Shown: positions 48,277-59,410 of the stretch, piece by piece | Numbering within the stretch: the stretch's first letter is position 1 | Layout of the letters: each line of letters starts with the position of its first letter | Source of the DNA: Devosia sp. A8/3-2 | GTDB taxonomy: Bacteria; Pseudomonadota; Alphaproteobacteria; Rhizobiales; Devosiaceae | Reading direction: 5' to 3' | Assembly (NCBI GenBank): GCA_025452255.1 | Contig: CP104974.1 | Span: 3,450,156-3,514,155 of the forward strand | DNA length: 64,000 nucleotides | Notes under the pieces: model-generated | The model's database searches: none | Told to the model about the DNA's origin: nothing | The model's input: the letters and a program-made list of their open reading frames with translations, nothing else | Translations under genes and position numbers: made by a program

Positions 48277-50241
48277 CCGGGCAGCCCAATCGGTTGGCGA
48301 TCACCACACGCCAGTTTGCCGGCAGCCTGATAGACCGCAGTAAGCCGCTCAAATTCCGGCTCGATGGCAGGATCATCGAGGCCTTTGCCGGCGATAGCGT
48401 GCTCAGCGCCGCCCCGGCCGCCGGCATCGACACTGTCGGCGAGCGCGGCGGCTGGCCCATGGCGCTCAGCGCCCGCTTCTGCTCCACCGATTATCTCCGC
48501 GCGGCATCTGGGCGACACACTGCGGGCCCTGCCCATGGCACGGGTTACGGTCACGGAAGGCGCGGATTATCTGACCGTCGCCCAGCCAACCCAACGGCAT
48601 GGCCTGCTCGGCCGCCTGCTCCGTCCCGCGCGCTCCCTCGGCTTCAAGCTCGATGGCGGGCAAAGCCCGGCCCAGCCCCGGCTCGATAGCCCCATCGAAG
48701 CGGAACTGGAATACGACCTCGTCGTGGTCGGCGGCGGCGTGGCGGGCATGGCGGCAGCGCTGGCGGGACACAAGGCAGGCCTATCGGTCATGCTGCTCGA
48801 AGCATCATCGGTGCTGGGCGGCCATTCGCGCCTGTTCGGCACTCAGGATGGCGAGGAAACGCCCGATCAGAGCATTGAGCGCCTGTCCTCCGCCATCACA
48901 AAAGCTGGCATCACCGTCCAGCTCGATGCCGAAGTCACCGCGCTGCGTCCGGGCCTCGTCCGCGCCCATATCGTCGATGCCGCCGAGGGCCGAGCCGTAC
49001 TGATCCACGCGCTCCACATTGTCCTCGCGACCGGCGCCATCGAACGCCTCCCGATCTTTCCCGGCAATCGCCTACCCGGCATCATGGGCGCGCTGGAAGC
49101 CTTCGAACTGGCCAGCCGCTATGGCGTATGGCCGGGCCAGACCGCGCTGATCGCCACCGCCAGCAGCCCCGCCTACCGCCTCGCCATGCTGGCCAGCGAC
49201 GCGGGCGTATCAGTCACGCGCATTCTCGATGCAAGGCCACAGCCGCAATCGCGCTTCATCGAATTCGCCAAGGCCTATGGCATCACCATGGCGCCGGGTC
49301 TGGTTCCCGCCTCGGCTATAATAGACAAAGGTAAGGGCATCACTCTCGCGTCGCATCTGTCCGCCGGGCGGCAGACCACGCCAGATGCCCAGATCAGTGC
49401 CGACCGCCTGATCGTCTGCGGCGGCTGGCAACCCGATCTCACGCTCTGGCACATGGCCGGCGGGCATAGCCGCTGGAACGCCCGCACCAATCGGCTGGAG
49501 CCACTGGATGGTCCCAGCGGCGTGGCCCTTGCCGGCTCCGCAGCCGGCTATCTCAGCCGCCACGCTGCCATCGCCAGCGGCGCTGATGCGGTGGACATAC
49601 TGCTCGGCCGCGACCGCCGACCGGTGGATGACGTCATCATCGACCCGATCCACGAAACGCCCGACGCCCCCTGCCCGATTGGCCCGGCCATGCCCGACGC
49701 GCCGGCGCCCGCCATGCTCGACAGCGGATTGCGATTGGTCGAACGCCCGCACGCGCCCATCAAAGCCCGGCTATCATGGCGCAAAAAGCCCAGCCTCTGG
49801 TCACTGGCCGACACGCCGCAACCACTCGACATCGCGGCCATCGCTGCGGGCGTGCAACTGGGCGCCATACCAGCCGATAGCGCTGGCATCGTCGCCCGAG
49901 AACGCGTCGGCATGGTGGTCATCGGCACCAGCGCCGCCCCGCCGCCCCAGCCGGTCACGCCGCCCCTCGTCCCGGCCTTCCTCGCAGCCCGTTTTGGCAA
50001 TGATGCCGAACTCTGGCTGCTTGCGCCCGTCGAGCCCCGCATGCTCGACCCCGGCAGTCTCATCCACCGCTCGTCCAGCGACGACGATCCGCGGACTGCG
50101 GTGGGCGTCATCCTGCGCACCACCAACAAAGGCGCCATCGCGCTTGTCGCGAGGCAAGCGCCGCAAACGCTCTCGCTGCGCGACCACGGAAGGGCCATCG
50201 CAATCCGGCTGGTGGCGCCCTATGTCGAGGAAACGGATTAA
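48273..50241 (+). CDS. Sarcosine oxidase alpha-like FAD/NAD oxidoreductase (frame broken near 48510)
   Basis: About 655 residues. Residues 20-70 form a ferredoxin-fold domain without the cluster cysteines (LKFRLDGRIIEAFAGDSVLSA), as in SoxA. Then comes the FAD motif YDLVVVGGGVAGMAAALAG and a disulfide-oxidoreductase-type body (HIVLATGAIERLPIFPGNRL; VALAGSAAGYLSRHAAIASG). The C-terminal third is a short version of the SoxA folate-binding region or absent. It probably oxidises an N-methylated or amino compound together with the upstream flavoprotein. Confidence 0.68.
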
Positions 50242-51414
50242 CCCCGCCGCTCGGCAGCAGCCCGGGCGCGGCGCAGCGTTTCGGCATATTCGGGATTGAA
50301 CCGGATCTCGGCCATCTTGATGCCCGCTTCCATGCGTGTGCCGACCGGGGCATCGGCCGGGTTCTGCCGCAGCAATTCCAGATTACGCTGCAGGTGCATT
50401 TCCAGCGTCTGCCCCGATTGGCTCCGGGCCTGATCGAACAGCGCATTGAGCGCCGAGCTATCGCGGCAATCGTGGACGGCCGACAGCAAATATACCCCGT
50501 TCAAAGCCGCCAGCAGCCGGTCATTATCCAGCCGGTCGGTCCCCTCGCGCGGCTTGCGCAGTGCTCGGTTGATATCGGGCACCACATCCTTGAGACGCGG
50601 CTCAATGCGGTCGGAAATCTGCTTGGTAAGGCTCGATAGGACCATAGACCAGCGGCTGCCGCGCGAATTCGATATAGCCGGTCAGCGCCCGGATCAGCCG
50701 GTGAAAGCGGTCCAAAGAGCGGCACATCAGGTCGATATCGGAGAATGGCCCCGTGGGCTGCAGCAGATGCAGTTGGTTCTGCGCATGCGCCAGAATGGCG
50801 TCGATCACCGGCCCGAAGCCGGCCCGCGCCACCGTGCCTTCATTGGAATTACCCGATAGGCGGATGATAGCGCCGACGATTCTGGTCGGATTGGTGATCT
50901 GCCCCATGGCCGCATGAAACAGCAGCGCTGCCAGCGGCGGATCCTGCAGGGGCATGGAGTGGATTGCCGTGCTCAGCGCCGTTTCGTCGGCAATGGCATT
51001 GGCTGCCCGGCCGAAGGCCTGCGCCTTGTCGAGCACGGCACGATTGCGCAGCGCCCCCATGATCACCGGCAGGGCGGCGCGCGCCTCGTCATTGCCCAGC
51101 GCCGCGCGCAGCCGGCGGCCCGAGTCGAAATCGGCGTCGGCGCCCGCCAACGCGTCCCGCATGCGCACCAGCACTTGGGGCATGGCGGCGTCGAGGTCGC
51201 TGATATCGATATCCCCGCAGAGATCGCGATTGACCCAGGTCCACACCGCCACAGCCCGGCTGCGCGCCACCGAACCGGGAAACGGGAAGGCCACCGGGTC
51301 TTCCACGATCACCGCATCGATCAGCCCGGCAAAAAGCTGGGACTGCGAAGCATCGCCGCGCGCGGATCGGCGCGGCTCGGCGGCATCGGCGGAGTGGTTG
51401 CTGGCTTGGGACAT
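50238..51414 (-). CDS. Conserved-looking protein of unknown function (frame broken near 50640)
   Basis: About 390 residues from ATG 51414. No signal peptide or membrane segment. The sequence is almost entirely helical, with recurring blocks such as LPVIMGALRNRAVLDKAQAF, AIIRLSGNSNEGTVARAGF and LLAALNGVYLLSAVHDCRD. This suggests an alpha-helical scaffold. Both halves keep good codon bias across the break. The stop overlaps that of the convergent flavoenzyme gene. I do not recognise the family. Confidence 0.6.
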
Positions 51415-51503
51415 GACGCTGTCGGTTTGGGAAGCAAATCTCCCCAAACCCTAGCGTGGCTTGGTAAACAATCCTTACCCGCCGACGCCTGTCAGCGGAT
51501 CAA

Positions 51504-51985
51504 TCAGGCGGCGCCGGAGCCCGGCACCACGGCCCAATTGCCGTTCTGCTCGCGGCAGGCCGTGCCCTTCTTGGTGAAATCTGGCCATTGACCTTCACCG
51601 AATGGGTGAAGTCGCGGCAATCAAGATTGTTCACGCGGACATAGGGGCCCACCGAGACCGAGCCCGTCGTGCCCTTGTCGCCAGCCCATTGGCGCGGTGC
51701 GCCAGGGCGGCCGAACTGCAGCGCATAGAACTGGGCGCTGTTGGCTTCGGCAGAATCCTTTGCCGTCATCGAGGCCGGGGCGGCCGAGTCGACAAAGCCA
51801 TTGGCAACGCTGGTGGTCGCCAGTGCCTGCTGGGTGGTCTGGGCGGGGGTGGGCACATTCGGCATCACGATCGCCGGGGCTGCCACGATCGGGGCCTGCT
51901 GGATCGGCGCAGAGGGCGCCGTGCTGGCGCAGGCGGCCAAGGTCAAGGCAAACAGCGGCGTGGCGAGAAGGGCGATACGGTTCAT
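51504..51985 (-). CDS. Surface-antigen-like lipoprotein, RT0821/Lpp0805 type (frame broken near 51585)
   Basis: About 160 residues. The start is a lipoprotein signal with lipobox LTLAACAS (Cys at residue 19). The C-terminal domain has NLDCRDFTHSVKVNG and, after a one-base shift near 51585, a TACREQNGNW ending with stop at 51504. The C-R-x-F-x-x-x-V...A-C-R-x-x-x-G-x-W pattern is that of the rickettsial 17 kDa-antigen-like outer membrane family. Probably anchored in the outer membrane. Confidence 0.72.
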
Positions 51986-52042
51986 GTCTTGGTTCTCGTT
52001 ATCGATCAGTGGCTCTTGTTGATGTATTGCGGCTAAAATGCG

Positions 52043-53419
52043 TCAACTTGCAACCGGTTTGGCCATTGAGCCCAGCCGGGCCGTCGGCAAGCGCAATTCT
52101 ACCAGCAAACCGCCCAAAGCCGAGCGTTTCAGCTCCGAGCTGCCGCCATAGACATCGACCAATTCCTTGACGATATCGAGTCCCAGCCCGCTGCCGGGCG
52201 TTTTCTCGTCCAGTCTGACACCGCGACGCAACACTTTCTGGGCGTCTTCCTCGGAAAGGCCCGGCCCATTATCGTCGATGCGGATCAATAGCAGCGTCCC
52301 GATTTCGCCCCGCTCAGCGTCCAACCGCACCCCAACCTGCCCGTTGGACCATTTGCAGGCATTGTCGAGCAGATTGCCCGCCATTTCCTCCAGATCTGAC
52401 TCATCGCCACGGAACCGGGGCAGCGAGGCATCGGGCCGCTGGAAGGCCACGGTTACATCGGGATGGATCTTGCCCATTACCCGGGCCAGCCGCAGCATGA
52501 CCATAGTGGCGTCGGCCCGCTTGCCGACCACGGAGGTGCGCGCCGCCAGCCGCGCCCGCTCCAGATAAGTGGCAACCATGGTGCTCATCTTGTCGCTTTC
52601 CGCCAGTACCACATCGGCCAGCGCGCCCTTCTTGGCGCTCGCCTCATTGCGCAGCACGGCTATTGGCGTCTTCAACCCATGGGCCAGATTGCCCACCTGA
52701 TTGCGCGCCCGTTCGATGATCTGCGCATTGGAGCGCAGCAGCTCGTTGACCTCCTCGGCCAGCGGCGCAATTTCGCGCGGATAGGTGCCCGCCACCACGC
52801 CCGTGTCGCCGGCGCGGACATTTTCGATGGCCTTGCTGAGTCGGGAAATCGGCCGCATGGCAAAGCGGGCGACGATAAAGCTCATCACCGCCAGCATCAC
52901 GCATACCGCGCCCAGCACGATAAAGGCCCGGCCGCGGAAATCATCCACCAGTTCAAGAATTTCGCTGAGATTGCCGGTGACCACGATCTGATAAGTGGTG
53001 GGCGCCACGGTCACCGCCCGCTCCACCACCCGCATGCGGGTGCCGAACACGTCGTCCATCACGGCCGTGCGGCGGCCCAGCACATCGGGTGGCCCCGTCA
53101 CCACCGGCAGATCGATCCCCACCACCGAGGTCGACAGGTTATAGAGCGTGCCATTGGCGTCGCGGATGGCCCAATACCAGCCCGAACGCGGCCGGTCGAA
53201 ACGCGGATCGGTTAGCGCGATTTCCGGGCTCACCGGGTCTCCCGCCTCGAGCAGGGCACCCGTCAGGCTTTCGACGTGAAATTCCAGCGTCTGGGACAGC
53301 GAGGTGTCGAGCGCGCGCGAATAAAGGTCGGTCAGCAGGAAGCCGGTGGCGACCAGCGCCGGGATCAGCCAGCCCGCCGACAACCAGAACAACGATGCCG
53401 CAATGGAGCCCTTGCGCAT
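52043..53419 (-). CDS. feuQ: FeuQ/PhoQ-like sensor histidine kinase
   Basis: Intact, 458 residues from ATG 53419; a GTG at 53434 would add five. Membrane segments lie near residues 9-33 and 165-188, with a periplasmic domain between. HAMP follows (RPISRLSKAIENVRAG). The H-box NQVGNLAHGLKTPIAVLRNE is characteristic of PhoQ/FeuQ kinases. The ATPase has NLLDNACKWS, IDDNGPGLSEEDA and GSGLGLDIVKELV. In rhizobia and Brucella FeuPQ governs envelope and cyclic-glucan functions. Its regulator gene lies just upstream. Confidence 0.85.
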   Translation of the reverse strand: MRKGSIAASLFWLSAGWLIPALVATGFLLTDLYSRALDTSLSQTLEFHVESLTGALLEAGDPVSPEIALTDPRFDRPRSGWYWAIRDANGTLYNLSTSVVGIDLPVVTGPPDVLGRRTAVMDDVFGTRMRVVERAVTVAPTTYQIVVTGNLSEILELVDDFRGRAFIVLGAVCVMLAVMSFIVARFAMRPISRLSKAIENVRAGDTGVVAGTYPREIAPLAEEVNELLRSNAQIIERARNQVGNLAHGLKTPIAVLRNEASAKKGALADVVLAESDKMSTMVATYLERARLAARTSVVGKRADATMVMLRLARVMGKIHPDVTVAFQRPDASLPRFRGDESDLEEMAGNLLDNACKWSNGQVGVRLDAERGEIGTLLLIRIDDNGPGLSEEDAQKVLRRGVRLDEKTPGSGLGLDIVKELVDVYGGSSELKRSALGGLLVELRLPTARLGSMAKPVAS

Positions 53420-53437
53420 CAGGCCACCAAGCACTGG

Positions 53438-54099
53438 CTAATCCTCGGCGATCTGATAGCCGAGGCCCCGTACCGTCTGAATGCAGTCCTCCGGCAGCTT
53501 CTTGCGCAGGCGGCCGACAAACACTTCGATCGTGTTGCTGTCGCGGTCGAAATCCTGATCGTAGAGATGTTCGGTCAGCTCGGTCCGCGAGATCACCTTG
53601 CCCTTGTGATGCATCAGATAGCTCAGCAGGCGCAATTCATGGCTGGTGAGTTTGACCGATTGGCCACCCACCGTCACCTTGCCCGAGCGCAGAATCCAGC
53701 CGGACCGATCCGGCGACGATTTCGTTGGAGGCGAGCCCCGCGGCGCGCCGCACCAGCGCGCGGATGCGCGCCAGCACTTCTTCCATATGGAAGGGCTTGG
53801 CGACATAATCATCGGCACCGGCGTCGATCCCCTGCACCTTGTCGCTCCAGCGATCGCGCGCCGTCAGCAGCAGCACCGGGGTGGTTTTGCCGGCCCGGCG
53901 CCATTCTTCGAGCACGCTCAGCCCATCCATGCGTGGCAGGCCGATATCGAGCACGATGGCGTCGTAGGGTTCGGTGTCGCCGAGGAAATGGCCTTCCTCG
54001 CCGTCAAAGGCTACATCGACCGCATAACCGGATTCTGGTCAGCGCTTCCTTGATCTGCCGATTGAGATTGGTATCGTCTTCGACAACCAGAATTCGCAT
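53438..54099 (-). CDS. feuP: FeuP/PhoP-like response regulator (two frame breaks)
   Basis: About 222 residues from ATG 54099. It opens MRILVVEDDTNLNRQI. The phospho-Asp lies in YDAIVLDIGLPRMDGLSVL; T and K follow (LLLTARD; DYVAKPFHMEEVLARI). The winged helix has VKLTSHELRLLSYLMHHKGKV in part and ends QTVRGLGYQIAED. Frames change near 54035 and 53705. It is co-transcribed with the kinase (stop at 53438, four bases before the kinase's GTG). Confidence 0.87.
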
Positions 54100-54121
54100 C
54101 GATGGCCCCCCAGATGCCGTG

Positions 54122-54415
54122 TTATTGCGCGCTCAGAACCAGATTCTGGGCCTGACCGTCGCGGCTCAGCACGCCGATAATATAGACTAGCCGGCCGCCC
54201 CGGTCACATACCTGCACATTGAGGACCTCGACGCTGCTGTCGACGCCCGCCGATGCCAGCACGGCATCGAGCGATACAATCTGCCCGGACGATACCGCTT
54301 CCTGGATCTGCCGTTTATCGAGGCATGCTCGGGCGCTCGCCGTGCCGGTAGCGGCAAAGCCGATGGCCAAGGCAAGGACGGATGCGGACAGCAATTTCAT
54401 GATCAAGGTTTTCAT
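54122..54415 (-). CDS. Exported PepSY-like small protein upstream of feuPQ
   Basis: Ninety-seven residues from ATG 54415 (or 54400). A signal peptide (LLSASVLALAIGFAATGTASA) is followed by ARACLDKRQIQEAVSSGQI and VLNVQVCDRGGRLVYIIGVL, the layout of short PepSY-type periplasmic proteins. In PhoPQ/FeuPQ-like loci such a small exported gene often heads the operon and may modulate the kinase. That role is inferred here. Confidence 0.65.
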   Translation of the reverse strand: MKTLIMKLLSASVLALAIGFAATGTASARACLDKRQIQEAVSSGQIVSLDAVLASAGVDSSVEVLNVQVCDRGGRLVYIIGVLSRDGQAQNLVLSAQ

Positions 54416-54482
54416 GAGGGCAATCTATGGCGGCGTTGCTGAATGGGACATGAATATGGCGGTCATGTCCAGTTGGTGCGGG

Positions 54483-55238
54483 TCACGCCTTGCCGATATC
54501 CCCTTTAAGCCCTTTGCGCAGGAAAATTATGGCAAGCGCTTCCATAATCATTTGCCCGGCCGAAGCCCCGTCCAGTGCCGGCAATTGCACGCCCAGCAAT
54601 TGCGCACCGGCTGCCAACAGCATGATGACGGCAACGACATAAGTTTTGTATCCGTTGAGGAAATCCACTGCAGTGCTCCAGTTTGAAGAGGATGAAATTG
54701 GGGCAATAGGCGTGCCCGTGGCCGCCAGCGCCGCCTTGCGGATCGCGGCAACGCGATTGGTCCAACCTTTGCCGAAAGTTGGGAAGCTCGAGAGCCGATT
54801 GAGAAAGTCTAGCCGCCGGTCACAGAGTGCAGCGATCAGCCCGGCAACATCCCGCGCCCGCACCGCACTCAGCGTCAGCGGCCCGATCTGCCCATCGGCC
54901 ACCACCCCCAATTCGGTCTGCAGCGTCCGAATGGCCCGATCTGGCCCGGAATTGACGGCAAAATCGAACAGCGCCGAGTCGAGCCCCGCCGGCAGGTTCC
55001 CCGCCTTGCTACGGTCCCAATAGCTCGCCCGATAAATGCGCGCCGCCTCGGCCCGCCCCAACGCCTTGACCTCGGCCTTGGGCAATTTCCACCGGGGCGA
55101 GATATTGCGCCACCGCGCCAGCGTCTTGTGCGTGATCCCCATATTGGTCGCCCCGCCGGGATCGCTGGGGTGGTCCACATAGCCACCCTCATGCCGCAGC
55201 ACCTCATCGAGGCAGATGTCAAAGCGCGTCCTAGCCAT
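54483..55238 (-). CDS. GH108 muramidase with C-terminal hydrophobic segments
   Basis: 251 residues from ATG 55238. The N-terminal lysozyme domain has CLDEVLRHEGGYVDHPSDPGG with the catalytic Glu in HEGGY and GATNMGITHKTL, typical of GH108 (ZliS-like). A PG_binding_3-type module follows (QTELGVVADGQIGPLTL). Residues about 195-245 have two hydrophobic stretches (TYVVAVIMLLAAGAQLLG and GQMIMEALAIIFL), which resemble a membrane or holin-like anchor. It overlaps the end of GTA gp15, so it probably belongs to that operon as a lysis or release enzyme. Confidence 0.8.
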   Translation of the reverse strand: MARTRFDICLDEVLRHEGGYVDHPSDPGGATNMGITHKTLARWRNISPRWKLPKAEVKALGRAEAARIYRASYWDRSKAGNLPAGLDSALFDFAVNSGPDRAIRTLQTELGVVADGQIGPLTLSAVRARDVAGLIAALCDRRLDFLNRLSSFPTFGKGWTNRVAAIRKAALAATGTPIAPISSSSNWSTAVDFLNGYKTYVVAVIMLLAAGAQLLGVQLPALDGASAGQMIMEALAIIFLRKGLKGDIGKA

Positions 55239-58200
55239 GAAATTCTCCTGTCGCGACATGCCCTACGCCCAGCACGGGGCTGATCTGGGCCACGCTGAAA
55301 CCAAAACTGGCCGGCAGAGCACCAAAATCGAATGCCTGCTCCGCCGCCCCATAGCTCACCGCCGGTGTGGCGCTCGACAGCGTCCTCACCAGCGTCGCCC
55401 CATTCAGAATGGCAATGCGATAGCTCTCCGGCTGGTGTTCCAGCGGCGCTTCCACCGCTCCCCAGCCATCGCCATCGGCCCGGCTGCGCCGCACCCATGA
55501 CAGGATCACATTGCCGCCAATCCCCCGCCGCGCCCTGCAATTGCGCCGGCGGCAGGGGCAGCGCCGGAGCCACAGAAGTCGCGACCGGCCAAACCGTGCC
55601 CGTCACATCGCTACTCCCCGCATAGACCCGGAACGTTCGTTCCTCGCCCAGCAATTGCGCCTCGACCGGCAACGTCACCGCTCGCCCATCCAGTACAATC
55701 ACCCGGCGCCCGGCCGACGCCGCCACTGGCATGGTCCCCTCCAGCCCCCGCAACAAATGGCTCAACCGGAAGTGGCCCGGCGCCAGCAGTTCCGCCGCCC
55801 CAAAGCCAATGACCTCCCAATTGCCCCCACTCTCGACCGCAATGCGATTGCTACCCGCCAGCACAGCCAGCTCATCCGCCGAGGCCAAATGCCCGCTCAA
55901 CAAGCGCACCTCGATCACATTGCCCGGGTCCCAGACACCCAGCGGCCCGGCACCAAACGCCGTAACGGTCTCGCCCATCACCGCCCGCCGCGTCAGGTCC
56001 ACCACCGCGGCGCCCGTCGTCTCGTCGGTCACCAGCAAATGCCCCGGCCATGGCTGCGCATAGCCCGCAACCACCAGCCGCGACCGCCCCGGATCGTCCG
56101 GCAGGGGTGGCAGATGCGCCAACGCCACCAGCGGCAGCACTTCGGCAAATTCGCCACCGCCCGGCGCCAGCGGCCGGTCGATTGCCGTTGCCACCGCGGT
56201 GTTATTCGGCAGTGTCCGCGCCTTGATCTGCCGGCTCAGCCCGTCCCGGATTTCGGCAATTTCAAACGGCCCCTCGGCCAGTCCCGCAATAGAAACCAGA
56301 TCGCCCGGCTCCAGCGCCAGCAGTGACGGCGGCAGCGCAAAATCCAGCGTCTCCCGCGCCGCCGCCCGGCTATCGAGCACCCGTTCCGCCGCCAGTCGCG
56401 CCGCCGCCCCATCCAGCACCAGCGCCACCGCCTCGCCCACCAGCGGACCATCGGCCTTGGCCAAAGCCGTCACCGTGCCGGTCAGATAATCGCGTTCCCG
56501 ATCGACATAGCTCAGCGCCAGCCGCCCCGGCGCTTCCCCCGCATCACCACGCCGGCGCGAGAGCACCGCCCCCTCCCCGGCCGCCAACAGCAACGGATCA
56601 AGCGCCAAAGTCTGCACCCGCCGCGCCACCCCCGGCATGCAGCCCATCTACGGTGCCGCGCAGGCTCAATCCCGTCACTTCCAGCAGCGGCTCCAGCGCC
56701 TCTCGCCCGGTCGTGGCCGTACCCAACGCATAGCCCGACACAAACGGCGCCGCCGGTTCCGCCGTCAGCGCCACGCCATGCTCAGCCGCAATCGCTGATG
56801 CCAATTCATCGCTGGCCAGCCCGCCCAGCCGCCCGGTCAGCCAATGCCCTGTGCGATGATTGGGACCATCGGCCCACACATCCACCTGCGCCGGAAACGC
56901 CGGATAGGGCCGCGCATCCCGTGTCCAGAGATACACCCGCGACACATCAATCATCCCAGCAGGATTATTGGCCGGATCGCGCCAATAGGCCTGATGCGCC
57001 CGCAAAAACTGCCGCTGCATCAGCGGGTCCGGCAAGCCACTCGAAAAATACGGCCGCCCGCCTTCGGCGCTCTTGTCGTCGCCAAAAATATTGGGCTGAT
57101 TGGCCCCCTTATCGACCGCGCCACACCCGAGTTCCGTGAGCCAAATTGGCTTGCTACCGGGCACCCAGCCCGTCGGTGTCGTCTTGCGCACGCCACCCGG
57201 CCGGTCATGATGCCAATGGCTCCACCAGCTGCGGATATCCTTGTAGCGCCACACCCGGGGCTCGCCATAAGTGCCATCGCCGATCGGCGAACGCAGGCCC
57301 GCCGCCCGGTCGGCATCGCTGGCATAATACCAGTCAAACCCCTCCCCGCCGGCAATATTGCCCATGAGGTAATCGAGGTCATAGCCATTGGCCGACACAG
57401 CTGCATCGGCATGCCCGGCCCCATCGCGCCAATCGCCCAGCGGCATATAATTGTCGATCCCCACCGCATCGATATGCGGGCTCGCCCAGAGCGGATCGAG
57501 ATGAAAATACTTCTCCCCATCCGGCTGATAGCCCGAATATTCGCTCCAATCGGCCGCATAGCTGAGCTTGGTCGCAGACCCCACAATGGCCCGCGCCTCC
57601 GCTGCCATTCCCACCAGCGCCTCGACAAACGGAAAGCTATTGCCCGCCCCGCGCACCGTCGTCAGCCCACGCATTTCCGAGCCGATCAGCAGCGCATCGG
57701 CCCTGCTCGCTTTGGCAATCCCGGCATAATGCAGCACCATGCTGCGATAGCCATTGGCTACGAACGTCGCCACCTGCGCCGCCGCCACTCCGCTCTTGTC
57801 GGGCGACCCCGCCCGCCCCGGCGCCGGATGACAGGTAATCCGCCCCCGCCGTGGATAAGCCCCCTGTCCCGCCGTCCCCGAATAGGGATCCGGCAGGCTA
57901 TTGCCCGAAGGCACATCCATCATGATGATCGGATAGAGCGTCACCTTGAGCCCACGCGCCCGCAGGTCGGCAATCGCCGCCAGCACCGAGCCATCCGACG
58001 GCGTGCCGCCATAAGCGGGCCCTTCGCCATGCAGCGACACTACCGGCACTGGCTCCGCCCCAGCCCCGCCACGCTCCGGGCGGCGCCCCGCACATCGCGC
58101 GCCGCGCTCTCGACCCGTGGCCCTACCACGCAATTGCCCGCTCTGCAGGTCATCGCCAAACCGAGCCACCACCAGCGCCACATGTTCAAGATTGGGGCAC

Positions 58201-58952
58201 AACGCCACCGTGTCGTCGATCGAGCAGGTCCAGTCGCTACTGCCCCGCGCCACATGGGTGTTCTCGCCCAAAGTTTTGCCCGGCCCCACCACGCGCACAC
58301 GCGGGCTTGGGTCATAGCCAAATTCGGTTGCGCCGGGGATCACTGTCACCGCCCGGATATTGGGTTCCAGCTCCCCCACCACCCGGCACAATTCCACCGA
58401 CAATTGCGGAATGCGATTGCCGAATTTGCTCAGCGGCAATTGCTCGACCACGAGATAACAAATCCCACGATAGGCCGGCGCCACGCCCTGCGTCGCCTCG
58501 ATCAGCCCATCGGGCAATTGATCCTCGGTGCCGCGATAGAACCGCAGCGTCAGCCCGTCAGTATCGAGCAATTGTCCATCGGCCCAGATGCGCCCCAGCC
58601 GCTGCACCTCGCCCTCGCAAAAGGCCACGGCAAAGCTGGCGCCCACCTCGTCCTCGCGCGGCTGGCCCATCCCCTTAGCCCCGCCACCATCGCCCAGCAG
58701 CTCCAGCTCGCGCGCCCAGATGATATTGCCCGCAAGCCGGCTCCAGCCATAAAGGCGCGGCACCACCCCGCCCTCGGACGAGCCCTGCAGCCGCAAGTCA
58801 TTGGCGCTTGCACTGGCCTTCTCGCCAAACAGCATGCCATCGATGGCACTCCCCGCCATCGCCCCCAGCGCCTGCCCCAGCGTTGCGCCAAATGGGCCAC
58901 CCACCAGCGCACCCGCAAACTGCCCAGCCAGCGAAAGCGCAAGCGTTGCCAT
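55231..58952 (-). CDS. GTA gp15, baseplate hub multidomain protein (several frame breaks)
   Basis: Joined about 1240 residues, normal for the Rhodobacter GTA gp15 megatron. The N-terminus LAGQFAGALVGGPFGATLGQ is a conserved Gly-rich tail-protein start. A TIM-barrel-like domain follows (SYAADWSEYSGYQPDGEKYF in part; IDAVGIDNYMPLGDWRDG; KPIWLTELGCGAVDKG). After the break near 56640 come the hub and fibronectin-like regions (GHFRLSHLLRGLEGT), and after about 55520 the tail end. There are compensating breaks near 58050-58130. It forms the central baseplate that touches the recipient cell. Confidence 0.9.
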
Positions 58953-58993
58953 GTCGGCTTCTCCATTTCAAAAAAACACGGGGCTCTTCCTGT

Positions 58994-59410
58994 CTAAGGA
59001 AACAAAAACCGCCCACTCACCCGCCGCGCCCGAGCTTCAGTCAAATTCGCCTCGACCACGCCCAGCCGCTCCTGCGCGTGAATAAACCGCTGCGGCCCGA
59101 CCAAAATCCTGCAATGCTTGGCCTCGGCCATGCCACTCAGCCGAAACAGCACCACCTGCCCGGCCTCAAGCGACCCCTCGGCGGGCACCAGCAACAGCTC
59201 CGCCGCTGCACCCAGCGCCCCGGCATTGGCCGGGTCTCGCATATCCGCCCGATATGGCGGCATCGCCATTGGCTCCGCTCCATAGAGCGTCAGCCAAACC
59301 CCACGCAGCAGTCCCAGACAATCGCACCCCGCCCCCAGCGTCGCCGCCTGATGCCGATAGGGCGTACCCAGCCAGTCCTGCGCCGCGCTCACCACGGCAC
59401 CGGGGTTCAT
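58994..59410 (-). CDS. GTA gp14, NlpC/P60-type tail peptidase
   Basis: 138 residues from ATG 59410. AQDWLGTPYRHQAATLGAGC with the Cys in GCDCLGLLRGVW is the NlpC/P60 nucleophile region, and the His is in AEAKHCRILVG. The size matches the phage cell-wall peptidase TIGR02219. It overlaps gp13 by four bases. It probably cuts peptidoglycan during GTA entry. Confidence 0.88.
   Translation of the reverse strand: MNPGAVVSAAQDWLGTPYRHQAATLGAGCDCLGLLRGVWLTLYGAEPMAMPPYRADMRDPANAGALGAAAELLLVPAEGSLEAGQVVLFRLSGMAEAKHCRILVGPQRFIHAQERLGVVEANLTEARARRVSGRFLFP

Noticed and set aside
56844..58997. 717-residue open frame on the plus strand opposite GTA gp15
   Set aside because: It is antisense to a clearly conserved protein, its composition is Arg/His/Pro-rich with no domain, and GC-rich codon bias routinely opens this frame.
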